Positions 45,801 to 52,904 of a stretch of 64,000 nt of DNA are shown piece after piece. Within the stretch, counting starts at the first letter, position 1; the number at the start of each line of letters is the position of its first letter. The translations under genes and the position numbers were made by a program. A model generated the notes under the pieces. The model saw only the letters and a list, made by a program, of their open reading frames with translations, ran no database searches and was not told the origin of the DNA. Source of the stretch: Clostridium sp. CAG:413 (GTDB taxonomy: Bacteria > Bacillota > Clostridia > Oscillospirales > Acutalibacteraceae); contig FR888240.1 of the NCBI GenBank assembly GCA_000431775.1, forward strand, positions 17,327 to 81,326, given 5' to 3'.

Positions 45801-45879
45801 AAAAGGTGCGATTTATAACGCCGAAGCATCTTTAAGAAGTCAAGGCTGCAAGAGTATCGGAACAGTTTCGGAAGAGTAG
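39874..45879 (+). CDS. Giant envelope-spanning transfer protein, 5' part (frame broken at the end)
   Basis: 2001 aa as it stands. Residues about 1-125 look like winged-helix units (YTPSEMYQLLVARGITDVSE). A charged linker runs to about 340. Three diverged repeats of about 210 residues follow, starting near 342, 574 and 863 (SEIATANVLSQSGINEI; SEIAENTVLSETSINHI; VNSILKNGMLSENGFYAL), each with a VLYAVGVVP/VLYAIGAV/MLFALGAVP strand. A Lys/Arg-rich region precedes one membrane helix at about 1703-1728. After it comes a Cys/His-rich outer part. A basic region, helix and extracellular hydrolase is the layout of CD1108-like proteins, here with an unusually long inner part. The stop at 45877 comes from a 22-bp insertion. 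Without it the frame continues into the next entry. Confidence 0.72.
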   Translation: MSLKSITQLKELAAQKHYPITDKDVELMCGRGFLIPQSTDSFGNDLYDEYFIEDEKTFERILLQYNDTKAYYTPSEMYQLLVARGITDVSEGAIERLAKGGYIDSYRINDRFLFNPDTLDNIEDIKRAFAEMERDEELAEFEEDELSLINNDAEPDEELAQENDDEVKENDIGEEEFFEEDFAVDNDRKPKKKRVEHSKETTSRSDYHIDAPYENNSDYNDVMPPKDSSVDSLNNTVKTPEKEEHYDAFAKYNAEEAKRREERLRFEEEDRSRYESVPYTVDHSPSPETHAPLKDEQGHITFTGYNSGANEPAREKTPTDSDDYSSRPYQSSEERVDDFATKAKISEIATANVLSQSGINEIINYARSHSTEIKVPMKDGSYLQVESMSKTNDYTVSVIKAENDSAAVRKEVLYSSQPDDSRRDFAAITETYAESMGVDSLKSGYQDKEQETIDNKVLYAVGVVPQSQTFAPINGSESEKDYTSVVVPNNVEFVNPSIISEFERKGIKSFSTESGKVKLDEFNNAKVNENAIVASAYLGSDEHIAKELSKSEPATYISNAASESERKDFAEKVRVSEIAENTVLSETSINHIAEVVKSDGGRVDLPLQNGNLLAFEAVKNDEGKNDFKVTLYSPDDKDYSSPKSQLLYSSVTTEENAVKFGDVYSAYAAGMNVERLESYNKEPDKVADEKRVLYAIGAVTTNELLSATRGETFHAPKGVDCVSSSLIDKLQREGVASIDADRQTQTISEYRSKIANINAEVPESVYLGDYKNIERLTRKDEITDAFKERYNVRTENYYNGRKTKQEALGSLKTEESYTRKRDFSAAIATGVSTAVKTAVATGDIASLHIGNLTDTERDTSSAEKRLVNSILKNGMLSENGFYALVDAAENQNIELPLKNGDRISLEAVEQDDGGRSVQATLLNNKGEAKQLTENAALEGASLYSMYINANGNAPINEEKMLFALGAVPDGRINELISGETANVPKGISYVNPNIISKFEKFGAKKIVIGESRAVSFDDYKRAVDSALDRSIFRKEKVNDGRLVSPKSTIITATQKGAADKTVLIPTEKGFRLSYMDGGHRVNVAVIGSLKDDATAFKPAQTFGIERQIAQANSRIMSAMPGVRTVTGEDRRVHIRLDADTVQQRHQATVLTNAQKEIIRLAEKQGNNSIFARNAMAVARGNETLFDALNSPKTPADMYSAVLELTKEKNQDTAEQLKEDEKPVIEKGLRQKELEKNQNRIAASGMRSVVRQLGRMSGLTQSRDYFTTGAKALLGYNSPINVVGDLTMISQVKRRRFDFEEDLRRDLLVEDLQALGYGEFSGLSGHDSRRAAGIEIRRLNKNISASSKELFNGKDITRFSTYRMKQVLKQGKFDGEKLTAEQRKMLLAALKVKSHRISDMSAFNIADNLKRKNIVLPRNDYNLNKSKDVRALLRDLDDVSASVAFSKLLNGNRLSSLSTKQIKDLARNVGGNIPVQVQELAKAYTTGKMILKNKTEKKAAKRRSFSRASIIVRRAFSSTEFMSGFNAVLLPVEYARLAKSYAQFTIALNKSIFYSVRRMYRATLQKIWRKTPLGKLNQKVYNKFTNNKFTNWRRTKKAERLREKAVKRTAKTSKRNAELQRMRNLRNKLGNKINKRVPGINKVNKKIGKVADKGKRFTSKLSNTFGRLKKIENIIAKPFRLLTAPFDALNRLKQKAIEKLLIPIVKWVVIALIAISLLEGSIAVVNLVLTNIQSTVWTQGETENEEDTQDDLDLDPRVSLTRDRVDLCLGLDSALKIYTEVMCDADSYDESWGETSNTAIKSVLESEKVKGELNNWFDPNANKYGNIVNLGHKINGIQTGIHYSYYDGDGNVVGLKSNAKDIMSVASSWMWENYQAKGLFKSYVEKLWNYSHAVAYEPREIYGNPDGKYLYRCDPTNPQEPCHGNVYTYRCNDSGATVYEKQGDSYVTKSVKVGNGETIEPYNVKGCNEHTVTYHGGKGAIYNAEASLRSQGCKSIGTVSEE

Positions 45880-45892
45880 CGGAAGAGTTTCG
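45871..45892. other. 22-bp insertion (two 11-bp units) that breaks the giant gene
   Basis: The stretch is flanked by GTTTCG at 45865-45870 and 45887-45892 and reads as 11-bp units TTCGGAAGAGT and AGCGGAAGAGT. Removing these 22 nt joins TCG to GTG in frame (SIGTVSVPYGTNG) and gives one frame of 2568 codons. Confidence 0.7.
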
Positions 45893-47602
45893 GTGCCTTA
45901 TGGTACGAACGGTTCGAAAACGGTCTTTTATTGTAAGGGCTGTTGCGACTGTACTTCCAAATGCTCCGGAACCGAAACGACAATAGTAACAGAATACCAT
46001 ACGGGTTATTCCGAAACCCCATGCAGCAATTCGCAAATTGTTGGGTCGGGAACGTCTTATCATTCAAAAGAAGAAGTTAACTATTATTGCCTATACAGCT
46101 TTTACGATACCGAACAAAAATGCCGCGACGCAGGATGTACGAATCCATACTATTATCCATATGTTACATTAAATGGCACAACGGGATGGTACGGATGTGG
46201 CGGACACAAGAAACCGTTTGCGTCCTGCGATAATTGCTATTTTAATTACTCTCCTTTTGAACCGGGCTATGAATGTTATGGACATACGAAATATTATTAC
46301 GGATGTAAAGGTCATACTATCACGCTGACCTTTAATACATGCAAGGGCTACTGTGACGGTCACAGCTTCCATTATTGCACCGGTCATGTTGATCTCGATA
46401 TTTCAATGGTAACGCTGTTTCTTGATGATGAAAACGGACTTACTAAACTCGGTATGCCGAAATCTGTTACAACCGAAATCAAAACATTTAAGGATAAGGA
46501 TGACGTGGAGTACCAATTGGAAATCCAAGAGCCTATACTTCCGTTTGTTACGCTTTATAATAGTGTTCCCGCTTTCCAAAACATTGACGCAACGCTGCCG
46601 TTGCCCGATTCTGATGCGATCAAAAAAGAAGTGAAAATGAAATTGGAAGGTATCGACAATATCGAAATTGCGTCTAACCTTACAGTTGATACCTTGCGGT
46701 TCTTCTGGATGTTTAAGGATGGAAAGAGTCCATACGAAGATAGCAATAAAGATATCACTACCATGGATGAGCTTGTGAAACAGTACTTTATCCAATTTGA
46801 AACTTGCGAATGGCAGGATACAAACGATGCCGGTACATTGGACGCTTCCGGTGTGTTAACTTATGGCAATTTTGATATCGGTCATCTTGCAGGCGTATAC
46901 AAAAAGTTCGGAAAAACAAATAAATTCGAAGGCTGGTATAGCTACGGCGATGATGGAAACATCGAAACTGTTGAAAAAACTGAAGACGGAATCACTTCTA
47001 CAATGTATGTTGACGCCGGAAGTGTAGGTAGGGCTGTAGCTATGATGGATGACAATTGGAAGGAACTGTACGATATAGACTTTCCCGGCTCTTTCGAAGG
47101 CACAATTACCGATAAGGACAAAGCGCTGCTTATAAGCAAAGCTCAAGAACTGCACGGTAGGGGAGAAATGGCCGAGAAGATACTTGATCGCATCGGAAAC
47201 GATGATTATGATTCGGGACCGAGAGGCTGTGTTGATTATGCCGAAACGCTCTATCAGTCCGGTTTTGGTAAACTGCCGGGTTGGGGTCATGTCCCGGATT
47301 CCATCTCAGACAACGATGCCGTTAAGTGGATATACAGCAACAATAATGCCACACCTATTACTTCCGAAGAACAGGTCAAAGGCCTCAGCACAGGTGACTG
47401 TGTCCTTATCGGAGACGAAATCTATGTTGTGCTTTATAACAACTACAACGAGATAAGTCAAATAACCGGTAAGCCGAAAGGTATAACCGCTGAAGGTCGT
47501 ATAGTCTTTGCCACAGTTGCAGGTGGTGGAGCATCACGACTTGTAGCCTTTAATACCGAAACGCTCACAAAACAAATCGGTTTTGGTCTTGTAAAATACT
47601 GA
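45893..47602 (+). CDS. Giant transfer protein, 3' part: Cys/His-rich and hydrolase-like end
   Basis: 569 codons from GTG 45893, which lacks a ribosome binding site, so this is best read as the displaced C-terminus of the gene at 39874. Residues about 1-170 are Cys/His/Tyr-rich with repeated CxGH patterns (FYCKGCCDC, WYGCGGH, YYGCKGH, YCTGH), continuing the style of the upstream end. Residues about 430-569 resemble an NlpC/CHAP-type cysteine peptidase (RGCVDYAETLYQSGFG, GWGHVPDS, LSTGDCVLIGD), with Cys about 446 as possible nucleophile. Expected outside the cell, cutting peptidoglycan for the channel. Domain calls are by pattern. Confidence 0.65.
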   Translation: MPYGTNGSKTVFYCKGCCDCTSKCSGTETTIVTEYHTGYSETPCSNSQIVGSGTSYHSKEEVNYYCLYSFYDTEQKCRDAGCTNPYYYPYVTLNGTTGWYGCGGHKKPFASCDNCYFNYSPFEPGYECYGHTKYYYGCKGHTITLTFNTCKGYCDGHSFHYCTGHVDLDISMVTLFLDDENGLTKLGMPKSVTTEIKTFKDKDDVEYQLEIQEPILPFVTLYNSVPAFQNIDATLPLPDSDAIKKEVKMKLEGIDNIEIASNLTVDTLRFFWMFKDGKSPYEDSNKDITTMDELVKQYFIQFETCEWQDTNDAGTLDASGVLTYGNFDIGHLAGVYKKFGKTNKFEGWYSYGDDGNIETVEKTEDGITSTMYVDAGSVGRAVAMMDDNWKELYDIDFPGSFEGTITDKDKALLISKAQELHGRGEMAEKILDRIGNDDYDSGPRGCVDYAETLYQSGFGKLPGWGHVPDSISDNDAVKWIYSNNNATPITSEEQVKGLSTGDCVLIGDEIYVVLYNNYNEISQITGKPKGITAEGRIVFATVAGGGASRLVAFNTETLTKQIGFGLVKY

Positions 47603-47610
47603 TACCGACA

Positions 47611-47647
47611 AAAGCCCTTGCGGCGCAAACCGTAGGGGCTTTCTTTT
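47611..47647 (+). terminator. Terminator of the transfer operon
   Basis: AAAGCCCTTGCGG and CCGTAGGGGCTTT followed by CTTTT. Confidence 0.85.
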
Positions 47648-47952
47648 AGCCTACAAGCCGTCAAAAAAGCGCTTTGATGCTTCGGCGCGTTCCTACTCGC
47701 AATAAACGCTAACAGGCTGTTTTTGACGCAAATCCGCTAACTGTGACTTTGTTAAATGATGGTAGAATGAAATTATCAAAATACAGAGATAACTCTGCAA
47801 AATTGCTTAATTCAAACTTTTCGTTTCACTAATTGCAGATTTTTCACTTAAAGGTGCAAAAAACAATTCGATATTATTTGCAGATTGCTTCTTAAATGTG
47901 CAATTGAGACTCTGCTTCTAATTAAATCTTTCTCACAATGGAGGTTGATTTC
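47648..47952. other. Gap before the XRE regulator
   Basis: No gene seen. A 9-bp inverted repeat CGTCAAAAA/TTTTTGACG (47659-47667 and 47720-47728) brackets a GC-rich segment. From about 47795 there are scattered TGCAAAATTGC, AATTGCAGATTTTT and GTGCAATTG half-sites, possible operators of the regulator that follows. Confidence 0.45.
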
Positions 47953-48333
47953 TTGGAATTAAATGATAAGATTAAAGCGCTCCGAGCGCGAAAAGGACTC
48001 ACTCAAAAGGCTCTTTCAGAGCTTACGGGAATATCGATAAGAACGATAATCAATTACGAGACATATGGAAAAGTTCCTAAAAACCGAAAGGCTTTGGAAG
48101 CCTTGGCAAAGGCTCTTGATGTTGATGTGTCATATCTGGCTCAAGACAAAAAGGATTGTGCGTTGTCAACTGACGACCGCATAAGCGAAGAAACTAAAAC
48201 CTCTTTGCTTCTCTATGACGCTACATCATTTATATCAAATACCAATATCTCTGATAAACGAAAAGAGCAATTTGTTCTGTCGATAAACGAAGCTTATTGG
48301 AAATTCCTCAGTAAGCAAAGAAAAGGCAAATAA
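47953..48333 (+). CDS. XRE-family repressor (second ImmR-like)
   Basis: About 126 aa. The N-terminal XRE HTH (KIKALRARKGLTQKALSELT, RTIINYETYGKVPKN) is followed by a helical C-terminus ending FVLSINEAYWKFLSK. The EAYW tail and overall pattern match the regulator at 52455-52865, so the two are paralogs. TTG 47953 is 8 nt after GGAGG. An upstream ATG contains the ribosome binding site. Lies convergent to the relaxase gene. It may compete with its paralog or control the relaxase region. Confidence 0.82.
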   Translation: MELNDKIKALRARKGLTQKALSELTGISIRTIINYETYGKVPKNRKALEALAKALDVDVSYLAQDKKDCALSTDDRISEETKTSLLLYDATSFISNTNISDKRKEQFVLSINEAYWKFLSKQRKGK

Positions 48334-48343
48334 CGGAAATAAC

Positions 48344-48384
48344 AAAAGCGACTGCCCTCTGAAATGAGGTTGCAGTCGCTTCTT
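48344..48384. terminator. Bidirectional terminator
   Basis: AAGCGACTGC and GCAGTCGCTT between the convergent regulator and relaxase genes. Confidence 0.82.
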
Positions 48385-48400
48385 CGTTTTGCAGTACAAT

Positions 48401-49507
48401 TTACTTTTCTTCAATGGTTACATTTTCGATTTCTAAGCCGTTCTCTCTGTTATCCATGCGTCCGCCGCGTTCTCTCTGAACTTTTTCATAGGCGGCAAGA
48501 GCTTCATTCATAATCGTAAACATTTCCTTTTGCTTTATGTCGTTCTCTTCGCCCAACAGCTTTTGCTTGAAGGCTGAAACAACTTTGTTGAGGTTGCTTA
48601 GATTAATGTAATCGTTATTTGACATGCCGTGCTCGACCAATCTGTCATTAAGTGTTCGTTGAAGAGATTCTATTATCTGCCCCTGTCCGGACAGCACCTT
48701 CTGCATCTCTTTGCTTTGCAGCTGAAGCGTCTCGCCCATCTGATTTTTACTCTTTTCGGCTGACTCGGCTATGCGCTTATATTCTTCAACAGACTTCTCG
48801 GCCTGTCTCATAATATCGGTTTGTTTCCTGTAGTTAGCAAGGCGCTCTGATTTGTAATGTTCGTTGGCCCTTGCATAATAGTCTTCAAGATTCTCTCCTT
48901 TTGTCGGAGCCGGAAGGTTTTCCTGTGCGACCTTTTGTGTCGCATTTCTAAGCTGCTGCATGGTCTTGTAAGATACAGGAGTACTTTCCATTCCTCTTTC
49001 AAGTCCCAACTTTTTAACTGATTCCGCATAAGACGTCTGCATGGCCACGCAGCGTTCGCGTCCGTTAATATATTCGGATGCATACAAGCGCCCGTCAACA
49101 ATCGGAACAACGACCGCATGAATATGCGGCGACGATTCGTCTCCGTGATAAATAGCCGATATGACATTGTCTTTGCCGAAGTAGTTCCTTACCCATTCTA
49201 CGCTTCGTTTCTTCCACTCTTCAAGATCAACTTCGCTTTGCTTTCCGGTAAATGTCATCATAACTTCGAGCGCCTTGATGCACCCCTTTTTGGGCTGGAT
49301 ATTTTGCTCGGCGAGCTTGTTCTTGTAAGCGTCAATATAATCTTGACTTTCCAGTTTGATCAACTCTTCATTCAAATACGCTTTTGCAGGATCCGCATTG
49401 TCGGGTTGTTCTTTGCGGAAATTGTGTGCAGCCGAAGCTGCCATTTCGCCGGTCGTTTTCAGCTTGGCAAATTTTACGACTGCATAATTCGTTTTGTTTT
49501 CAAACAT
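48401..49507 (-). CDS. mob: MOBV-type relaxase (Mob_Pre)
   Basis: About 368 aa. It nicks DNA at oriT and leads the strand into the recipient. The N-terminal relaxase domain shows NYAVVKFAKLKTTGEMAASA, an EVMMTFTGKQ strand and the metal-binding IYHGDESSPHIHAVVVPI. The following segment with GRERCVAMQTSYAESVKKLG is typical of the family. The C-terminal half is coiled coil. ATG 49507 is about 7 nt from AAGGAGT on the minus strand. Transcribed leftward from its own copy of the element promoter block, so mobilisation should be switched on with the transfer genes. Confidence 0.93.
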   Translation of the reverse strand: MFENKTNYAVVKFAKLKTTGEMAASAAHNFRKEQPDNADPAKAYLNEELIKLESQDYIDAYKNKLAEQNIQPKKGCIKALEVMMTFTGKQSEVDLEEWKKRSVEWVRNYFGKDNVISAIYHGDESSPHIHAVVVPIVDGRLYASEYINGRERCVAMQTSYAESVKKLGLERGMESTPVSYKTMQQLRNATQKVAQENLPAPTKGENLEDYYARANEHYKSERLANYRKQTDIMRQAEKSVEEYKRIAESAEKSKNQMGETLQLQSKEMQKVLSGQGQIIESLQRTLNDRLVEHGMSNNDYINLSNLNKVVSAFKQKLLGEENDIKQKEMFTIMNEALAAYEKVQRERGGRMDNRENGLEIENVTIEEK

Positions 49508-49540
49508 ACCATCACTCCTTTGTTGGTTTAGTCGAGTAAA

Positions 49541-49550
49541 GTATGTAAGA
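49541..49550 (-). promoter_or_regulatory. Element promoter block, copy 17 (leftward, relaxase)
   Basis: The complement reads TCTTACATAC followed by TTTAC, 33 nt from the relaxase start. Confidence 0.62.
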
Positions 49551-49693
49551 TGGGCGGGAACGTTTTGAGGGTTATCTCTTGATGCTAACAAAGAAAAGAA
49601 ATGATGAAACTTTTTGACACAATTTTTTTCTCTCCGAAAACGGTCGTCATAACCTGTAATGACAACATATCGTCATATGACAACATAACAGAC

Positions 49694-49714
49694 AAAACGC
49701 CCTCTCGGCGTTTT
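49694..49714. other. Inverted repeat near the relaxase, possible oriT part
   Basis: AAAACGCC-CTCTC-GGCGTTTT, a perfect 8-bp stem about 190 bp upstream of the relaxase start. A second small palindromic patch (CATATCGTCATATG) lies at 49668-49681. MOBV oriT sites lie upstream of the relaxase gene and contain an inverted repeat next to nic. It does not match a known oriT that I can recall. Confidence 0.35.
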
Positions 49715-50931
49715 CCATACAGGACACAAAAAGAAATCAAACGGTCATCCGAACTGCCTAACGAAACATATCCGTTTATCAATCTTTTCGCTCATCTGTA
49801 TTAACAGAACGAACATTAAACGGTCCCTTTGCGAGAACATATTCAGACGTTCAGAATCACAAAATCATCAGCTGAACACGCTCACGCGACAATAAACAGA
49901 ACAATACCAGAACATCAAACGGAAAAACTCGCAAACAATGAAGAAAAAGAAAGACCCACCTCAAAACCGAATGCAACAATCCAAATTTGACCTACAACAT
50001 CACGATAAACAGACCAATCCAAACCTCCACACAATCACTCCCATCAAAATCTCTCTCTGAACAACCAAAATCAATCAAACTGTTTTCCAACAAAAAATCT
50101 CACACAAAAATCCGTCAGAATAATAAATGAAGTCAGAATAACGGAGAGGAAAACGAAACAAAAAAAGAAACGCATGACAGAAGTTTCGAATAGAAAAAGC
50201 GCATGAACGACTTTGAATATAGCCCGTCCATATATCGTTTATCATCCTCTCATATATTCATCTTTCTATATGTGAAAATGAGCGGAATGTAAAAAGAGAT
50301 GAAGTCGATTTTTTTGAAAGACAGATATGGGAAACGATAAGGAGTGTCTACGCGCCTTCTGAAAGCCACAGTCGTGATTGCTTACTAACGCCCGGTAATC
50401 CATCAAAAGGAAATCAAAAAGAGGGTATGAAAAGAGAAAAGAGAAACAAACGGAAAACAACGATGTTTTCCTATTAGACATCGTACAATGTCCTGACATC
50501 ACTCCACCTTCTGAATAAACGATAAAACCTCTCTTAATAAGTCGCAAGTCTGAACTGCGACTTTTGCTCCGACATATAAAACTGATCATTTTATGTTCCT
50601 CAATGTCCCGCTTTCTGAATAACGGTTCTCGTATAAATCTTTCTGTATAGTGTCTCCCAATTTCCATTCAGAAACATCAGTAAAACAAAAGTGAGACGGT
50701 CGTGACCTTCTGACGAATAAGTTGAGGAATAGGTTGAAAATTCAGATGCAAATATCAGTGTGCCGGAACGCGCCGTTCTTCTGTATGGAAAACTATATTG
50801 TTCCGCGATAAACAAATTCAAAAAAAACTAAAAAAAGATTCAAATCTGTGATTTTATGATGTGAGCAACCATATACTATCAATAGAGGGAAAAATATGTC
50901 GAATAGGGAATTTGATATGCGTGTTTTGTCA

Positions 50932-51312
50932 AATACCATAAAGCTGAGAATTGGGATACGAGATCGACTGATAAATGCGCTGCGATTGATATCCGATAGT
51001 TAACCATTTCTCCGTATATGCCGTGAACTTAATTTTTGCTTTGCTCGTGATATGCGCATGGTTCAGTTTACGAAGGAAGAAGCTCGAATATATAAATGAA
51101 ACGCAGTAGCCTGAGCATTGTTCCGAATACCGTTTTGCCTTGCTTGTTTGCCTTGCTTGTATAAATACCATAAAGCTGAGAAATGAGATGTCTGAGAGAT
51201 AAAATACCAAATATACCTGAGAAATTGATGTGATTGATAATGTGGAAATGAGTGATACCAAATATGCTGAGATATATAACCGAAAAGGATGATAATACCA
51301 AACATAGTGATA
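50932..51312. repeat. Five iteron-like direct repeats (ATACCAWAWA..CTGAG)
   Basis: Units start at about 50932 (AATACCATAAAGCTGAGAAT), 51164 (AATACCATAAAGCTGAGAAA), 51203 (AATACCAAATATACCTGAGA), 51255 (ATACCAAATATGCTGAGATA) and 51295 (ATACCAAACATAGTGATAC). The last four are spaced about 40-52 bp. Such an array could be a replication initiation site or regulator binding region. Confidence 0.6.
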
Positions 51313-51517
51313 CAGTGGGTCTAGGGACGGAAAACAGGAAAACGGAAAACAGTGTCAGAAAGAAAAGAAGGGGAGCGCGGGCGGAGACAACTGCAATTTT
51401 CACTTCCTGCAAAACTGCAATTTTGCACCTGCAACGGATCTGCGACTGCAAATGTGCAATGTGAAGACGGAAACAAAAAAGAGCAGCCGAAACTGACTGC
51501 TCTCTGAAACGGTTCAA

Positions 51518-52045
51518 TTAAATGAATTCCGGCATGTTGTTAAAAAAGTCTCTGTCGTATTCTACTGATAAAGGAATCTCATATCCGAGCTTGTTCATTT
51601 CCCGTACCTTAATGAGGAGTAAGTTCGGATTAACGCACAGCAACTGAGCTGCCTTGCTCAGGTCATTGACCTGTCTGATGAGATTAAGGACTTCATCGTT
51701 GCTCAATAGCAAATGAGCGGCAAATGCATTGGCTTCGTATTCTGTGATATCTTTGATGTTCAAAAGACCGAATTCCTTAAACTCATTGTTTTGAGCCAAT
51801 GCTCTGTGCAGCCTGTCGTGACCTATCTCGTGCGCTGTCACGAGTTGCTCGGTATGATAACTCAGACCGTCGTTGAGAATGATTATTCGATTTCTCCAAC
51901 GATATGTGTAGAGACCCAGCAAAGTGTCAAAATCATGATATAAGACCTTAATACCGATTTCTCTTGCGATCTGAGCAGCGTCCCTTGTATCGCATCGATC
52001 GATAAGCTCCTCTGCTTTTCTGTATATCCCAACAGAATCAATCAA
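51518..52045 (-). CDS. immA: ImmA/IrrE-type metalloprotease
   Basis: About 175 aa. Zinc-metalloprotease motif HEIGH within VTAHEIGHDRLHRAL, with the following EYEANAFAAHLLL as third-ligand helix, the ImmA/IrrE (DUF955) pattern. In ICEBs1 the ImmA protease cuts the repressor ImmR to induce the element. The XRE gene two positions upstream is the natural target here. TTG 52045 is 8 nt from AAGGAGG. A GTG at 52054 would overlap that site. Confidence 0.9.
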   Translation of the reverse strand: MIDSVGIYRKAEELIDRCDTRDAAQIAREIGIKVLYHDFDTLLGLYTYRWRNRIIILNDGLSYHTEQLVTAHEIGHDRLHRALAQNNEFKEFGLLNIKDITEYEANAFAAHLLLSNDEVLNLIRQVNDLSKAAQLLCVNPNLLLIKVREMNKLGYEIPLSVEYDRDFFNNMPEFI

Positions 52046-52078
52046 TGCCGCCACCTCCTTATTTCTATATACCCCAAC

Positions 52079-52447
52079 TTATCTCCTGACAAAGAATTCT
52101 TCCTTAATAAGTTCTCTTCGCCCGCTCTCAAACGAGTCGGATTTTATGAGAAACCGGTTGCGAAGATTCTCGGAATAATCCGCCTCGCCCTTGTATCTGT
52201 AAAGAATAACCATTTCGATCCGATCTTCGTGTTTGCAAATATCGTCAATTGACGTAGTGAAGCAAAAATCATCTTTAGCAGCTTCGGACATATACTCATC
52301 TGAAATATTTAAGTGATCGGACGGATAATTGTCAAACATCTCTCTTGATTCGGAGCTTATCCATAAAGCTGCTTTGGAGGAAAGCTGCAATATTCGTTCG
52401 ATGACTTCACAATTGCAATCTGTTTCTGAACAGCAAAAAACCGTCAT
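52079..52447 (-). CDS. Hypothetical protein between ImmR- and ImmA-like genes
   Basis: About 122 aa, unrecognised. It begins TVFCCSETDCNCEVIERI and ends with FESGRRELIKEEFFVRR. ATG 52447 is 7 nt inside the spacing from the repressor stop, behind AAGGATG. The position between repressor and protease genes suggests a modulator of that switch, for example an adaptor or inhibitor, but nothing in the sequence proves it. Confidence 0.5.
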   Translation of the reverse strand: MTVFCCSETDCNCEVIERILQLSSKAALWISSESREMFDNYPSDHLNISDEYMSEAAKDDFCFTTSIDDICKHEDRIEMVILYRYKGEADYSENLRNRFLIKSDSFESGRRELIKEEFFVRR

Positions 52448-52454
52448 GTCTATA

Positions 52455-52865
52455 TCATCCTTGTTCTTTATTCTTGCGTCCGAATTTCTCTGAATTCTCT
52501 TTTTTGCAGAGCCAGTAAGCCTCCTGTAAGGCGAGCATAACACCTTCTTTGTCGGCGTCTGAAAGCTCACCGCCCGCGAAAAGCGCATGTGCGTCTCTTA
52601 TGAGACTTTCGGCCTGAGCTGCTCCTCTTGTACCGTATTTCGCTTTTGCTTCGAAAACGAAATCTTCGCCCTCGTTCTTGAGCTCACAGACATCGACCTT
52701 CAACACTCTGGCGAGATCGGAATATACCTGTCTGTTCTTCGGATATGTCTTCCCGTGTTCGTAATTGTTAATGGTGTTTCTGCCTACACCGGATTTCTCG
52801 GCAAGCTCGGCCTGCGTCATGTTTTGTTCAGTTCGATACAAACGTAATTTTTCACCGAACGTCAT
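52455..52865 (-). CDS. immR: XRE repressor, ImmR-like
   Basis: About 136 aa. XRE HTH at about 5-60 (KLRLYRTEQNMTQAELAEKS, NTINNYEHGKTYPKN), then a helical C-terminus with LALQEAYWLCKK. Paralogous to the regulator at 47953. ATG 52865 behind GGGAGG on the minus strand. It faces the 53074 operon across about 200 bp that contain three GCACAA-N5-TTGTGC-like operators, one lying inside a sigma-A promoter spacer. Paired with the ImmA-like protease it should be the master repressor of the element. Confidence 0.87.
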   Translation of the reverse strand: MTFGEKLRLYRTEQNMTQAELAEKSGVGRNTINNYEHGKTYPKNRQVYSDLARVLKVDVCELKNEGEDFVFEAKAKYGTRGAAQAESLIRDAHALFAGGELSDADKEGVMLALQEAYWLCKKENSEKFGRKNKEQG

Positions 52866-52904
52866 TGGTAAAACCTCCCTTGGGACGATAAATGCGAGCA
52901 AAAT

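Larger units (their letters stand above)
49551..51517. other. 2-kb non-coding, repeat-rich stretch
   Basis: No convincing gene on either strand. The short minus-strand frames lack ribosome binding sites and have low-complexity composition. It contains the inverted repeat at 49694, GTCAGAATAA repeats (50114, 50132), CTTCTGAATAA-type repeats (about 50509, 50611, 50705), five ATACCA..CTGAG repeats (50932-51312), and TGCAATTTT repeats at about 51386-51430. Best guess is origin DNA (transfer and/or replication) plus operators. Confidence 0.5.

Noticed and set aside
45832-45893. Programmed ribosomal frameshifting in the giant gene
   Set aside because: The required shift is +1, there is no slippery site or stop-context typical of +1 programming, and a 22-bp repeat insertion explains it fully.
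49585-51517. Minus-strand frames of 60-150 codons in the relaxase-to-ImmA gap
   Set aside because: No ribosome binding sites, odd Phe/Ser/His-rich composition, overlapping alternatives, and repeats running through them. Treated as non-coding.
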